Source of the DNA: Paenibacillus sp. RC334
Lineage (GTDB): Bacteria; Bacillota; Bacilli; Paenibacillales; Paenibacillaceae
Assembly (NCBI RefSeq): GCF_030034735.1
Contig: NZ_CP125370.1
Span: 2,976,001-3,040,000 of the forward strand
DNA: 64,000 nt
Direction: 5' to 3'
Numbering within the stretch: the stretch's first letter is position 1; each line of letters begins with the position of its first letter. Below, piece by piece: positions 56,646 through 64,000 of this stretch. The notes under the pieces are model-generated. The model saw nothing but the letters and a program-made list of their open reading frames with translations. It did not search any database and was not told the origin of the DNA. A program made the position numbers and the translations under genes.

Positions 56646-58259
56646 TTACACCTCCATAACAAGCAACTCAGGGTTAGCGAGCAGCTGTTTGATATAGTTC
56701 ATGAAGTTTTGAGCAGTTGCACCGTCAATAATACGGTGGTCAAAGCTCAAGGAAAGAGCCATTACAGGAGCGGCAACAATTTCACCGTTTTTCACGACTG
56801 CTTTTTCACTGATACGGCCAGTTCCCAAGATCGCAACTTCAGGGAAGTTGATGATTGGAGTAAAGAACATACCGCCTGCGGAACCGATGTTAGAGATAGA
56901 AATTGTGCTTCCTCTCATCTCATTGGCAGCCAGTTTACCATCACGACCGCGTACAGCCAGATCACGAATGGAATCAGCGATCATCCAGATGCTTTTACGG
57001 TCAGCATCTTTAATTACAGGAACGATCAGACCATTGTCTGTATCTGTAGCGATACCGATGTTGTAGTATTTTTTGTAGACGATTTCGTTTGCTTCTTCGT
57101 CGATCGAGGCATTCAGAGCCGGGAATTGACGGGAAGCTGCAACCAATGCTTTTACGATGAATGGTAGGTATGTTACTTTCGTGCCTTTCTTCTCAGCTAT
57201 TGGTTTCATACGAGTACGGAAAGCAACCAGCTCGGTTACGTCCACTTCGTCCATAATCGTAACGTGTGGAGCTGTGTAAGCCGATTTAACCATAGCGTTG
57301 GAAATTGCTTTGCGGATACCTTTAAATGGTACGCGCTCTTCCTCAACACGCGGATCTGCTGCTGGTGCGGATGGCGCTGCAGCTTTCGCTTCTTTTTTAG
57401 CTGGCTCTTGTGCTTTTGCAGTTTCTTTCGCTGCTGGTGCAGCCGCTTGGCCTCCACCATTTTTGAAAGCTTCTACATCTTCTTTAGTGATTTTACCATT
57501 TTTGCCGGAGCCACTCACTTGAGCGATGTTTACACCTTGCTCACGTGCAAATTTGCGTACGCTAGGAGTAGCCAGCACGTCTTTGTTTGTTGCAGCAGGA
57601 GTTGCAGCTGGTTTTGTGTTAGCTCCGCCTTGTGCAGCATCCTGTTCTTGTTTAGCGGCAGCCGGTGTTTCTTCTTGTTCAGGAAGCTCACCCTCTGCAG
57701 CAATTATTGCCACAACTTGACCTACGTTAAAGATGTCTCCGTCTTTGGCAAATACTTCTTGAACTGTACCATTGACTGGACATGGAACTTCAACTACAGC
57801 CTTGTCGTTTTGTACTTCCATAATGATATCTTCATCTGTTACTTTATCGCCGGGCTTGATGTGTATCTTGATGATTTCGCCTTCGTGAAGACCTTCGCCC
57901 AGCTCTGGGAATTTATATTCAAATCTAGCTGTACCTGCAGCTCCGCCTTGTGCAGCAGCACTTGGCTCAGAGCTAGCAGCTGGTGCTTCCGGTGCTTCTT
58001 CTTGTTCAGGAAGTTCACCTTCCGCATCGATTACAGCTACGACTTGACCTATGTTAAAGATGTCTCCGTCTTTGGCAAATACTTCTTGAACCGTACCATT
58101 GACCGGACATGGAACTTCAACTACAGCCTTGTCGTTTTGTACTTCCATAATGATATCTTCATCTGTTACTTTATCGCCGGGCTTGATGTGCATCTTGATG
58201 ATTTCGCCTTCGTGAAGACCTTCACCCAGCTCCGGGAATTTATATTCAAATTTAGCCAC
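56646..58259 (-). CDS. pdhC: Dihydrolipoamide acetyltransferase, E2, two lipoyl domains
   Basis: Core of the pyruvate dehydrogenase complex, moves acetyl groups from lipoyl arms to CoA. 537 residues: lipoyl domain 1 (about 3-78) and lipoyl domain 2 (about 112-187), each with the lipoylated Lys in [12 protein letters not shown]; Ala/Pro-rich linkers; peripheral-subunit-binding domain about 230-265 ([13 protein letters not shown]); catalytic domain about 300-537 with [10 protein letters not shown]. subtilis and Geobacillus E2 have one lipoyl domain, so the extra copy is notable. GTG start eight bases after GGGAGG. Confidence 0.97.
   Translation of the reverse strand: MAKFEYKFPELGEGLHEGEIIKMHIKPGDKVTDEDIIMEVQNDKAVVEVPCPVNGTVQEVFAKDGDIFNIGQVVAVIDAEGELPEQEEAPEAPAASSEPSAAAQGGAAGTARFEYKFPELGEGLHEGEIIKIHIKPGDKVTDEDIIMEVQNDKAVVEVPCPVNGTVQEVFAKDGDIFNVGQVVAIIAAEGELPEQEETPAAAKQEQDAAQGGANTKPAATPAATNKDVLATPSVRKFAREQGVNIAQVSGSGKNGKITKEDVEAFKNGGGQAAAPAAKETAKAQEPAKKEAKAAAPSAPAADPRVEEERVPFKGIRKAISNAMVKSAYTAPHVTIMDEVDVTELVAFRTRMKPIAEKKGTKVTYLPFIVKALVAASRQFPALNASIDEEANEIVYKKYYNIGIATDTDNGLIVPVIKDADRKSIWMIADSIRDLAVRGRDGKLAANEMRGSTISISNIGSAGGMFFTPIINFPEVAILGTGRISEKAVVKNGEIVAAPVMALSLSFDHRIIDGATAQNFMNYIKQLLANPELLVMEV
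57671..57925 (-). repeat. Lipoyl-domain repeat of pdhC, second copy
   Basis: About 255 bases encoding the second lipoyl domain are nearly identical to 57998-58252, offset 327 bases (109 codons). A recent in-frame duplication or ongoing gene conversion. Boundaries are approximate. Confidence 0.9.
57998..58252 (-). repeat. Lipoyl-domain repeat of pdhC, first copy
   Basis: Partner of the repeat at 57671-57925; encodes the N-terminal lipoyl domain. Differences are mostly single synonymous bases. Confidence 0.9.
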
Positions 58260-58293
58260 GTTTAAAACCTCCCAAATTTACGGTGTGCTTTAA

Positions 58294-59274
58294 TTAAAAT
58301 TCCAGTACTTTATTAACCGCATCAATGATACGTGTTGGCGTTGGCAACCAAGTATCTTCAATTTGAGCAAAAGGATAAACGGTATCTGGACCTGCCACAC
58401 GCAGAACTGGTGCTTCCAGATGCAGAATTGCTTTTTCGTTAATTTGTGCAATCACTTCAGCAGCTACGCCAGAGCTCTTTTGCGCTTCTTGAACAACGAT
58501 GGCACGATTTGTTTTTTGAATGGAAGCCACGATTGTATCAATGTCAATTGGGCTAACGGTACGCAGGTCAATAATTTCGACTTTAATACCTTTTGTTTTT
58601 TCCAGTTCATCAGCAGCTTTGACAGAAGTGTGTACCATCAAACCATAAGTGATGATTGTAACATCGGAACCTTCACGAACTACGTTCGCTTTACCCAGCT
58701 CAACTGTGTAATCATCCTCAGGAACTTCAGCGCGGAATGCATGGTACAAGTTCAAATGCTCCATGAAAAATACTGGATCGTTATCGCGAATAGCCGCGAT
58801 CATCAGACCTTTTGCATCGTAAGGATTGGAAGGGACAACAACCTTGATACCCGGTGTTTGAGCCAGAAGTCCTTCCAGGGAATCTGTATGCAGCTCAGCA
58901 GCTTTAACCCCGCCGCCAAAAGGCGTACGGAATACGATTGGAGAATTGTAACGCCCACCGGAACGATAGCGCATACGGGATGCTTGAATCGCCATTTGGT
59001 CGAGTGCTTCAAAGATAAAGCCTACGAACTGGATTTCAGCTACAGGGCGGAATCCTTGGACACCCAGACCCACAGCAAGACCCCCGATTGCGGATTCCGC
59101 CAACGGAGTATCAAATACACGTTCTTCGCCAAACTCTTTTTGCAGACCTTCTGTTGCGCGGAATACACCGCCTACATGACCTACATCTTCACCGAAAAGC
59201 AGGACGTTAGGGTCGCGTTTCAACTCTACGCGCAGTGCGTCACGAATCGCTTCTTTCATGTTCATTTGTGCCAT
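58294..59274 (-). CDS. pdhB: Pyruvate dehydrogenase E1 beta subunit
   Basis: Beta chain of the thiamine-diphosphate-dependent E1 that decarboxylates pyruvate. 326 residues from ATG at 59274 (start [14 protein letters not shown], same as B. subtilis PdhB of 325 residues); upstream in-frame ATGs abut AAGGAGG and are not used. Family stretches: [30 protein letters not shown] and [15 protein letters not shown]. It follows pdhA by about 110 bases with a strong hairpin between. Confidence 0.96.
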   Translation of the reverse strand: MAQMNMKEAIRDALRVELKRDPNVLLFGEDVGHVGGVFRATEGLQKEFGEERVFDTPLAESAIGGLAVGLGVQGFRPVAEIQFVGFIFEALDQMAIQASRMRYRSGGRYNSPIVFRTPFGGGVKAAELHTDSLEGLLAQTPGIKVVVPSNPYDAKGLMIAAIRDNDPVFFMEHLNLYHAFRAEVPEDDYTVELGKANVVREGSDVTIITYGLMVHTSVKAADELEKTKGIKVEIIDLRTVSPIDIDTIVASIQKTNRAIVVQEAQKSSGVAAEVIAQINEKAILHLEAPVLRVAGPDTVYPFAQIEDTWLPTPTRIIDAVNKVLEF

Positions 59275-59331
59275 TTGCTTCATTTCCTCCTTAAACATTG
59301 ACAGATCAGTTTCAGTTCAGGTCCAATTGAA

Positions 59332-59366
59332 AGAGAGACCGGATCGGGATCCCACCCGGTCTCTCT
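59332..59366 (-). terminator. Hairpin between pdhA and pdhB
   Basis: Perfect 11-bp stem AGAGAGACCGG/CCGGTCTCTCT around a 13-base loop, with only TTT behind it on the minus strand. Too weak a T run for a full stop; likely a partial terminator or a processing/stability element that sets E1-alpha apart from the rest of the operon. Confidence 0.65.
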
Positions 59367-59384
59367 TATTTATTTCAAGCTCAA

Positions 59385-60452
59385 TTATTTAAAATCAGCT
59401 TTTTGTTCTTCCAGATGCTTAGGCGTAGATTCGAACATGCTGTCGATCAGGCCAGAAATGGTCATTTTTTCTGTTTTCTCGGCTTTTTTGATCTCTTCGT
59501 TCACTTTCGCTTTAGCTTCTTCTTTTACGCGTGCTGTATCTTCTTCAGTCCAAAGACCTTTTTTCTCAAGATATTTCGCAAAACGGGCAATCGGATCTTT
59601 CGCATTCCATTCGCCTTCTTCTTCTTTCGAACGATACTTACTTGCATCGTCAGACAGGGAATGTGGACGGAAACGGTAAGTTACAGCTTCGATCAACGTC
59701 GCGCCTTCGCCGTTACGTCCGCGTTCAGCAGCTTCTTGAACAGCCTTGATAACTGCGAGTACGTCCATTCCGTCGATTTTCACGCCTTTGATACCGGCAG
59801 CAATCGCTTTGTGAGCGATCGAAAGAGCAGCCGTTTGCTTCGCAAATGGAGTTGTGATTGCGTAGCCATTGTTTTGCACAAAGAAAATAACTGGCAGCTT
59901 ATATACACCAGCATAGTTCAGGCCTTCGTAGAAGTCACCTTCGGAAGAACCGCCGTCACCTGTATATGTAATGGCGACTTGTTTTTGTTTTTTCAGTTTG
60001 TATCCCATTGCAATACCCATAGCGTGCAAAATTTGCGCGCCGATGATGATTTGCGGCATCAATACATTAACACCGTCCGGCACTTGGCCACCATGTTGAT
60101 GACCACGGGAATACAGGAATGCTTGATATAATGGCAGGCCATGCCAAACGATTTGCGGAATATCGCGGTAGCCTGGGGCAATAAAGTCTTCTTTTTGGAG
60201 TGCATATTCACTACCAATCATTGTTGCTTCTTGTCCGGATACCGGAGCGTAGAAGCCGAGACGTCCTTGACGACCCAAGTTAACGGCACGATCATCCCAA
60301 GTACGTGTAAATACCATGCGATACATAATTTCTTTCAACTGATCATCTGTAAGTTCAGGCAATTTATCTTTATTGATAATTTCACCATCCGGAGAAAGCA
60401 CGGACAGAGCCTCAACTTCCTCTGTGTACACTTCATAAGGAACCTTGCTCAT
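59385..60452 (-). CDS. pdhA: Pyruvate dehydrogenase E1 alpha subunit
   Basis: Alpha chain of E1, binds thiamine diphosphate and decarboxylates pyruvate. 355 residues from ATG at 60452, six bases after GAGGTG; a GTG three codons upstream is the alternative start. Thiamine-diphosphate motif GDGGSSEGDFYEGLNYAGVYKLPVIFFVQNN in the middle (shown here by its ends: GDGGSSEG and NN), substrate-loop HSLSDDASKYR with the phosphorylation-loop equivalent. First gene of pdhABCD; its promoter is at 60506-60535. Confidence 0.96.
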   Translation of the reverse strand: MSKVPYEVYTEEVEALSVLSPDGEIINKDKLPELTDDQLKEIMYRMVFTRTWDDRAVNLGRQGRLGFYAPVSGQEATMIGSEYALQKEDFIAPGYRDIPQIVWHGLPLYQAFLYSRGHQHGGQVPDGVNVLMPQIIIGAQILHAMGIAMGYKLKKQKQVAITYTGDGGSSEGDFYEGLNYAGVYKLPVIFFVQNNGYAITTPFAKQTAALSIAHKAIAAGIKGVKIDGMDVLAVIKAVQEAAERGRNGEGATLIEAVTYRFRPHSLSDDASKYRSKEEEGEWNAKDPIARFAKYLEKKGLWTEEDTARVKEEAKAKVNEEIKKAEKTEKMTISGLIDSMFESTPKHLEEQKADFK

Positions 60453-60505
60453 TTTCTTCACCTCAACAAAAAAATTTGAATATCAAGTTCCGCTGTTATA
60501 GGATT

Positions 60506-60535
60506 ATTATACACCTGTTATATCGCTTGCGTCAA
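60506..60535 (-). promoter_or_regulatory. pdhABCD promoter candidate
   Basis: Minus strand: -35 TTGACG (60530-60535), 18-base spacer, -10 TATAAT (60506-60511), about 50 bases before the pdhA start. A strong sigma-A promoter, as expected for a highly expressed operon. Confidence 0.75.
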
Positions 60536-60707
60536 AGATTTAGTTATTTTTTTTGAGTTCGCCACATTTTTGTGTGTGTAACAGGTAACACTTTTTACTA
60601 TAACAGCTTAGTACATGATTGAAATTTTAAACATCTATTGCAATCAGGGTAATCTTAACTTATTGTGATCCCGAATGCAAAATTATACCCCAGAAAGGTG
60701 ACAAATA

Positions 60708-61442
60708 ATGACGGATTCCCGGTATTTGAAACGAACCATCCTAAAAGACGAAATAAACAGCCGCTTTCTTGGCGAAACCAGAACACTCCGTATTTATTTA
60801 CCGCCCGGCTATAATGAAATTTTGAGCTATCCGGTTGTGTACTGTCAGGACGGAGAGGAATTTTTCAATTTTGGCCGTATAGCAACACAGGCAAACCGTC
60901 TCATTCTGGACGAAGGCGTTGAGCCTTTCATCATCGTCGGCGTTGAAGTCAACACGAAAATCAGAACTCAGGAGTATGCTCCCTTCGGCAATCGCTTTGA
61001 GGCGTATACCGCCTGTTTTGCAGAAGAGATTATTCCCTATGTGGAACAGAAGTATCCTATAAGAAGAGATGCATCGTCCCGGATTCTGGCTGGAGATTCA
61101 CTAGGGGGCAGTGTGTCTCTGCATTTAGCCTTGCTATATCCCCAACTGTTCAATCGTATTATCAGCCTGTCCGGTGCTTACTATGAAGCTTCACAAGAAA
61201 TTATCGCTCGTGAGCGTGATCTGTCCCATCTGCGGGTGTGGATGACGGTTGGTCTTCAAGAAGATGCGTTTGAGAGCGACACCGGCATTTACAATTTTGT
61301 AGAACTTAACCGCCAATGCGCAGATTTGCTACGCGAACGGAACGCCGAGGTTTCCTATCGAGAAAAGGATGGCAAGCATTTATGGGGCTTTTGGCAAAAT
61401 GAGCTGCCTGACGCGCTAATGTATTTTTTAGATCGCTCCTGA
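60708..61442 (+). CDS. Esterase of the alpha/beta-hydrolase fold (esterase D type)
   Basis: Serine hydrolase of 244 residues in the putative-esterase (Pfam esterase D) family, which includes ferri-siderophore esterases such as Bes and feruloyl esterases. Nucleophile Ser in AGDSLGGSVS (about residue 130); catalytic His in DGKHLWGFW (about 226). The N-terminal strand TRTLRIYLPPGYN and PVVYCQDGEEF are typical. No signal peptide, so cytoplasmic. ATG with AAAGGTG upstream. Single gene, no siderophore genes near. Substrate is unknown. Confidence 0.85.
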   Translation: MTDSRYLKRTILKDEINSRFLGETRTLRIYLPPGYNEILSYPVVYCQDGEEFFNFGRIATQANRLILDEGVEPFIIVGVEVNTKIRTQEYAPFGNRFEAYTACFAEEIIPYVEQKYPIRRDASSRILAGDSLGGSVSLHLALLYPQLFNRIISLSGAYYEASQEIIARERDLSHLRVWMTVGLQEDAFESDTGIYNFVELNRQCADLLRERNAEVSYREKDGKHLWGFWQNELPDALMYFLDRS

Positions 61443-61561
61443 GTGAAGCTTTTCCAAAGCTACAGAGATTACCGGGGATTGAGCATTTGTTGACCAGATT
61501 AGGTCGTTATGCTCTTTCCTCTTTTTTCTCCGCATGTTGGATACGCTTTCAAAATTGTAAC

Positions 61562-61583
61562 GAAAAACGGCATTTTTTGCCGT
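61562..61583 (-). terminator. Terminator of the tyrosine phosphatase gene
   Basis: Stem ACGGCA/TGCCGT with a five-base loop, followed on the minus strand by TTTTTCG. It lies about 15 bases after the gene's stop. Confidence 0.8.
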
Positions 61584-61598
61584 CTTCTGTCGTTCACA

Positions 61599-62063
61599 TT
61601 ATAGCTTTTCTTCTATGATTTTGTCCAGCAAGGCATTGCAACCCGCGTCCATCAATCGGTATGTTTCTTCAAAATTTCCGGTAAAATACGGGTCCGGCAC
61701 CTCTCTCAGCTTTTCTTGTGGCAGCAGGTCCATGAATTTTAAAATGTCAGCCTCCGCTCCGCCCGCGAGTTTGCGCATGTTTCGCTCATTGGAATCATCC
61801 ATACACACGATATAATCAAACGCTTCAAAATCATGGCCTTTCATCTGTCGCGCCTGTATACCTTGTTCACTAATTCCGTGCAGCTTGAGTTGCTTTAGCG
61901 TTCCCTCATGCGGGGGATTTCCGATATGCCAGTCTCCTGTTCCTGCCGAGTCTACCCGAATTTTCGCATCTAGTCCCCGTTCCTGCGCTTTATGTCTCAG
62001 TACCGCCTCCCCCATAGGGGAACGGCAAATATTACCCAAACACACAAACAAAACGTTAATCAT
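61599..62063 (-). CDS. Low-molecular-weight protein tyrosine phosphatase
   Basis: Protein tyrosine phosphatase, 154 residues. Active-site loop CLGNICRS carries nucleophile Cys8 and Arg14; the general acid Asp lies in DPYFTGNF near residue 120. This matches YfkJ/PtpA-type enzymes, which have been linked to stress and to wall or capsule control. ATG start six bases after AAGGAG. Divergent from thiN. Single gene with its own terminator. Confidence 0.93.
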   Translation of the reverse strand: MINVLFVCLGNICRSPMGEAVLRHKAQERGLDAKIRVDSAGTGDWHIGNPPHEGTLKQLKLHGISEQGIQARQMKGHDFEAFDYIVCMDDSNERNMRKLAGGAEADILKFMDLLPQEKLREVPDPYFTGNFEETYRLMDAGCNALLDKIIEEKL

Positions 62064-62212
62064 TTCGCTCTCCTTCCTAATTACACATTACAATTCCTTT
62101 TTCCTGTTCCATTGTAGCTATGCCCTCCAAAATTGTGCAAGCTATATTTAACGCGTTATACTTAAAAGCTGATGAGCTATGTAGACGTATGGCAGAAGAA
62201 AGGATGTTGGAT

Positions 62213-62854
62213 ATGACGAAGAAGCGCGCAATTGTATTTTCCGGCGGTCGTCTTGGCGAGGAAGAGCTACAACAAATACAACCCGGGGATTTCATTATTG
62301 GTGCAGATAAAGGCGCCCTTTTCCTGATCGAACACGGCATTACGCCACACGTATCTGTAGGAGACTTTGATTCAGTAACACCTGAGGAAAAGTCACGGGT
62401 TGAATCTGCAAGTAAACGTATGCTTTCGTGCGATCCGGTACTCAAGGACCTGACAGATACAGAGCTTGCTCTGGAAATTGCCATGGATGAGCAGGCAGAG
62501 CATGTGCTTATGCTTGGCGTTACGGGTACGCGGATGGATCATACTCTGGCTAATGTTCAAATATTGGTACGTGCGATGCAACATCATATAGGCTGTGCCA
62601 TTATGGACGCCCATAACTATATTGAACTCACTGGATCAACGCTGGAGATTGAGCCTATGGGCTATACATATACATCGCTAATTCCTATGACTGCCGAAGT
62701 AACCGGTATAGAACTGGATGGATTCATGTACCCACTGCATAATGCCACACTTAAAATGGGACAATCGCGCGGTGTCAGCAACCAGCTGATCGCTCCAAAA
62801 GGAACGATTTCCATCGAAAGTGGACTGCTGCTTGTGATCCAAAGCAAAGATTAA
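62213..62854 (+). CDS. thiN: Thiamine pyrophosphokinase ThiN
   Basis: Transfers pyrophosphate from ATP to thiamine, giving thiamine diphosphate. 213 residues from the ATG at 62213, eight bases after AAAGGA; an in-frame upstream frame of 31 residues has no family match and another ATG three codons upstream is possible. Motifs: GADKGA (about 37), GDFDSV (about 61), LKDLTDTELA and GTRMDHTLANV (about 106). The C-terminal beta-roll ends the protein. No TPP riboswitch ahead of it. Confidence 0.93.
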   Translation: MTKKRAIVFSGGRLGEEELQQIQPGDFIIGADKGALFLIEHGITPHVSVGDFDSVTPEEKSRVESASKRMLSCDPVLKDLTDTELALEIAMDEQAEHVLMLGVTGTRMDHTLANVQILVRAMQHHIGCAIMDAHNYIELTGSTLEIEPMGYTYTSLIPMTAEVTGIELDGFMYPLHNATLKMGQSRGVSNQLIAPKGTISIESGLLLVIQSKD

Positions 62855-63135
62855 TTATTACATTATTGTAACCTTTGAAAAAGAACTTTTTTCGTTTGAA
62901 ACCCTTGATAATCAAGAGTTTTTATCATGTATTCCGATTTTTGAGATTCGATATTTTTTACAAATTGTAATTTTTAATCGTTTTTTAATAATTGGCTTGT
63001 AAGCCTTGTCCCTCAAGCATTTGAGCGTGCTTTTCCAACTATTAGGCGACTTTAAAGCTGTTATACTCAACGCTGTAAGTTAGTTAGCAACTCAGCAAAA
63101 TATTGCACAAATCAATTTCTGGAGGTACTTACAAC

Positions 63136-63636
63136 ATGAACATGCATAAAATCATAAAAAAGGCAATTATCACAGGAATGGCAGCTACTATCGGCTTTGG
63201 AACGTTTGCATTAGAGGGAACAAATACGGCTCAAGCTGCCACCGCTACTACTTCTGTAGGTCAAAAAATAATTAACTACGGTGAAAACTATATGGGGACT
63301 CCTTACAAATTTGGAGCTTCCACAAGCACTACACGCAATTTTGATTGCTCTTCCTTCATGAAGCACATATTTCAGAAATACGGCGTTGACTTGCCTCGCA
63401 CCTCTGTTGCACAATCGAATGTTGGACATGCCGTATCCAAGTCCAATCTGAAAAAGGGTGACCTTGTGTTCTTTTCGAGCGGTAGTCGCGCCACAGGTCG
63501 CAACATTACACATGTAGCGGTCTATGCAGGCGGAGGTAAAATTTTACACACATACGGTAAACCGGGCGTTACACTCTCCGATTTGAATTCCGGCAACTGG
63601 AAAAGAACATACATCAAAGCACGCCGCGTGCTGTAG
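63136..63636 (+). CDS. Secreted NlpC/P60 peptidoglycan endopeptidase
   Basis: Cell-wall peptidase of 166 residues that cuts peptide stems of peptidoglycan. Signal peptide about 1-35 (ending AQAA); the rest is the NlpC/P60 domain. Catalytic Cys in FDCSSFM (about residue 73), His in THVAVYAG (about 125) and a third polar residue in ILHTYG. No LysM or SH3 domain, so a bare catalytic unit. The ATG at 63136, about ten bases after GGAGGT, is preferred to an in-frame ATG 33 bases upstream. Own terminator. It follows a 280-base AT-rich region that must hold its promoter. Confidence 0.92.
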   Translation: MNMHKIIKKAIITGMAATIGFGTFALEGTNTAQAATATTSVGQKIINYGENYMGTPYKFGASTSTTRNFDCSSFMKHIFQKYGVDLPRTSVAQSNVGHAVSKSNLKKGDLVFFSSGSRATGRNITHVAVYAGGGKILHTYGKPGVTLSDLNSGNWKRTYIKARRVL

Positions 63637-63658
63637 CATTCATTTGATTAACGTATTC

Positions 63659-63688
63659 AAGCCGGGACACAGGGTCTCGGCTTTTTTA
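63659..63688 (+). terminator. Terminator of the NlpC/P60 gene
   Basis: AAGCCG-GA / TC-CGGCTT with one mismatch and a seven-base loop, then six T. It separates the gene from the convergent regulator gene. Confidence 0.85.
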
Positions 63689-63705
63689 TATTTTCCAATA
63701 CTATA

Positions 63706-64000
63706 CTACTCTGCTTCCGGGGGTGTTCTGAGTGAATAGCCGATACCTCGTTGCGTGCGAATCATTTTGAATCTTTGCCCTTTGTCTACCTTGACTCTCA
63801 AATGCCTGATATACACGTCCACTACGTTCGTATCTACAATATAATCATGCTTCCAAACATCCTTCAAAATTTGCTGCCTGCTGCAAACCTGATTAAGATG
63901 TATAGCCAGGTGAAGCAAAAGATCAAATTCCTTCGGAGTTAATTCCAGCTTCTGCCCGCCTCTGTTTACCAGTCTGCTTCCACTATCAATATGTAAATCA
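63706..64000 (-). CDS. OmpR-type response regulator, C-terminal end only
   Basis: The last about 98 residues of a winged-helix response regulator; the receiver domain lies outside the window to the right. The DNA-binding part reads LTPKEFDLLLHL, then VWKHDYIVDTNVVDVYIRHL and IRTQRGIGYSLR, all typical of OmpR/PhoB family members. Convergent with the NlpC/P60 gene. A partner kinase would follow on the minus strand but the gene is the last one on its side (the next gene downstream is on the other strand), so the kinase, if any, is upstream or elsewhere. Confidence 0.9.
   Translation of the reverse strand, partial: DLHIDSGSRLVNRGGQKLELTPKEFDLLLHLAIHLNQVCSRQQILKDVWKHDYIVDTNVVDVYIRHLRVKVDKGQRFKMIRTQRGIGYSLRTPPEAE

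Noticed and set aside
57264-58265. Long plus-strand open frame opposite pdhC
   Set aside because: Mirror of the coding strand with Cys/Phe-rich, repetitive product caused by the lipoyl repeats; no start site.

Overview
The window looks like a chromosomal segment of a Paenibacillus close to P. polymyxa. The basis is gene content and protein style rather than any rRNA: low-GC Bacillota ribosome-binding sites with frequent TTG and GTG starts, a B. subtilis-like pdhABCD operon, a XerS-type recombinase, a ydaO (cyclic-di-AMP) riboswitch ahead of a LysM-3D wall protein, a secreted GH74 xyloglucanase and a non-ribosomal peptide synthetase (NRPS). No rRNA, tRNA, CRISPR array, intact insertion sequence or prophage was seen.

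Layout, left to right. 1-9 kb (minus strand): truncated GH74 xyloglucanase with a catabolite-repression site, then a dipeptide/oligopeptide ABC transporter operon (substrate-binding lipoprotein, two permeases, a double ATPase fused in one chain) ending in an M20 amidohydrolase. 9-17 kb: GNAT acetyltransferase, xerS, moeA-mobB, a four-gene envelope-stress cassette (PspA, DUF350, DUF4178, DUF4247 lipoprotein) and an old yellow enzyme. 17-24 kb: polysaccharide deacetylase, the riboswitch-controlled LysM-3D protein, an amino-acid ABC transporter whose binding protein and permease are fused, a second M20 amidohydrolase, and a frameshifted gene resembling glycine-rich-domain proteins. 24-29 kb: glycogen synthesis genes, glgBA divergent from glgC. 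29-34 kb: an operon of an orphan ABC ATPase, a lipoprotein with calcium-binding-like repeats and a two-component system, then an MFS transporter. 34-36 kb: ArsR-like regulator and HAD hydrolase.

36-47 kb is the most distinctive part. A 2973-residue NRPS with domain order C-A-PCP-E-C-A-PCP-reductase is followed 28 bases later by a condensation-like acyltransferase. The two adenylation domains are almost copies of each other at DNA level and carry the same pocket residues. This predicts an N-capped D-,L-dipeptide made from one kind of hydrophobic residue twice, released reductively as aldehyde or alcohol and perhaps esterified by the second enzyme. I do not recognise a known product. The NRPS has a long leader with a good sigma-A promoter and a terminator-like hairpin.

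47-64 kb is mostly housekeeping: aldo/keto reductase, topB, a gltD without gltB beside it, thyA-folA, pdhABCD (E2 with two nearly identical lipoyl domains), an esterase, a low-molecular-weight tyrosine phosphatase, thiamine pyrophosphokinase, a secreted NlpC/P60 protein, and the C-terminal end of an OmpR-type response regulator cut by the window edge.
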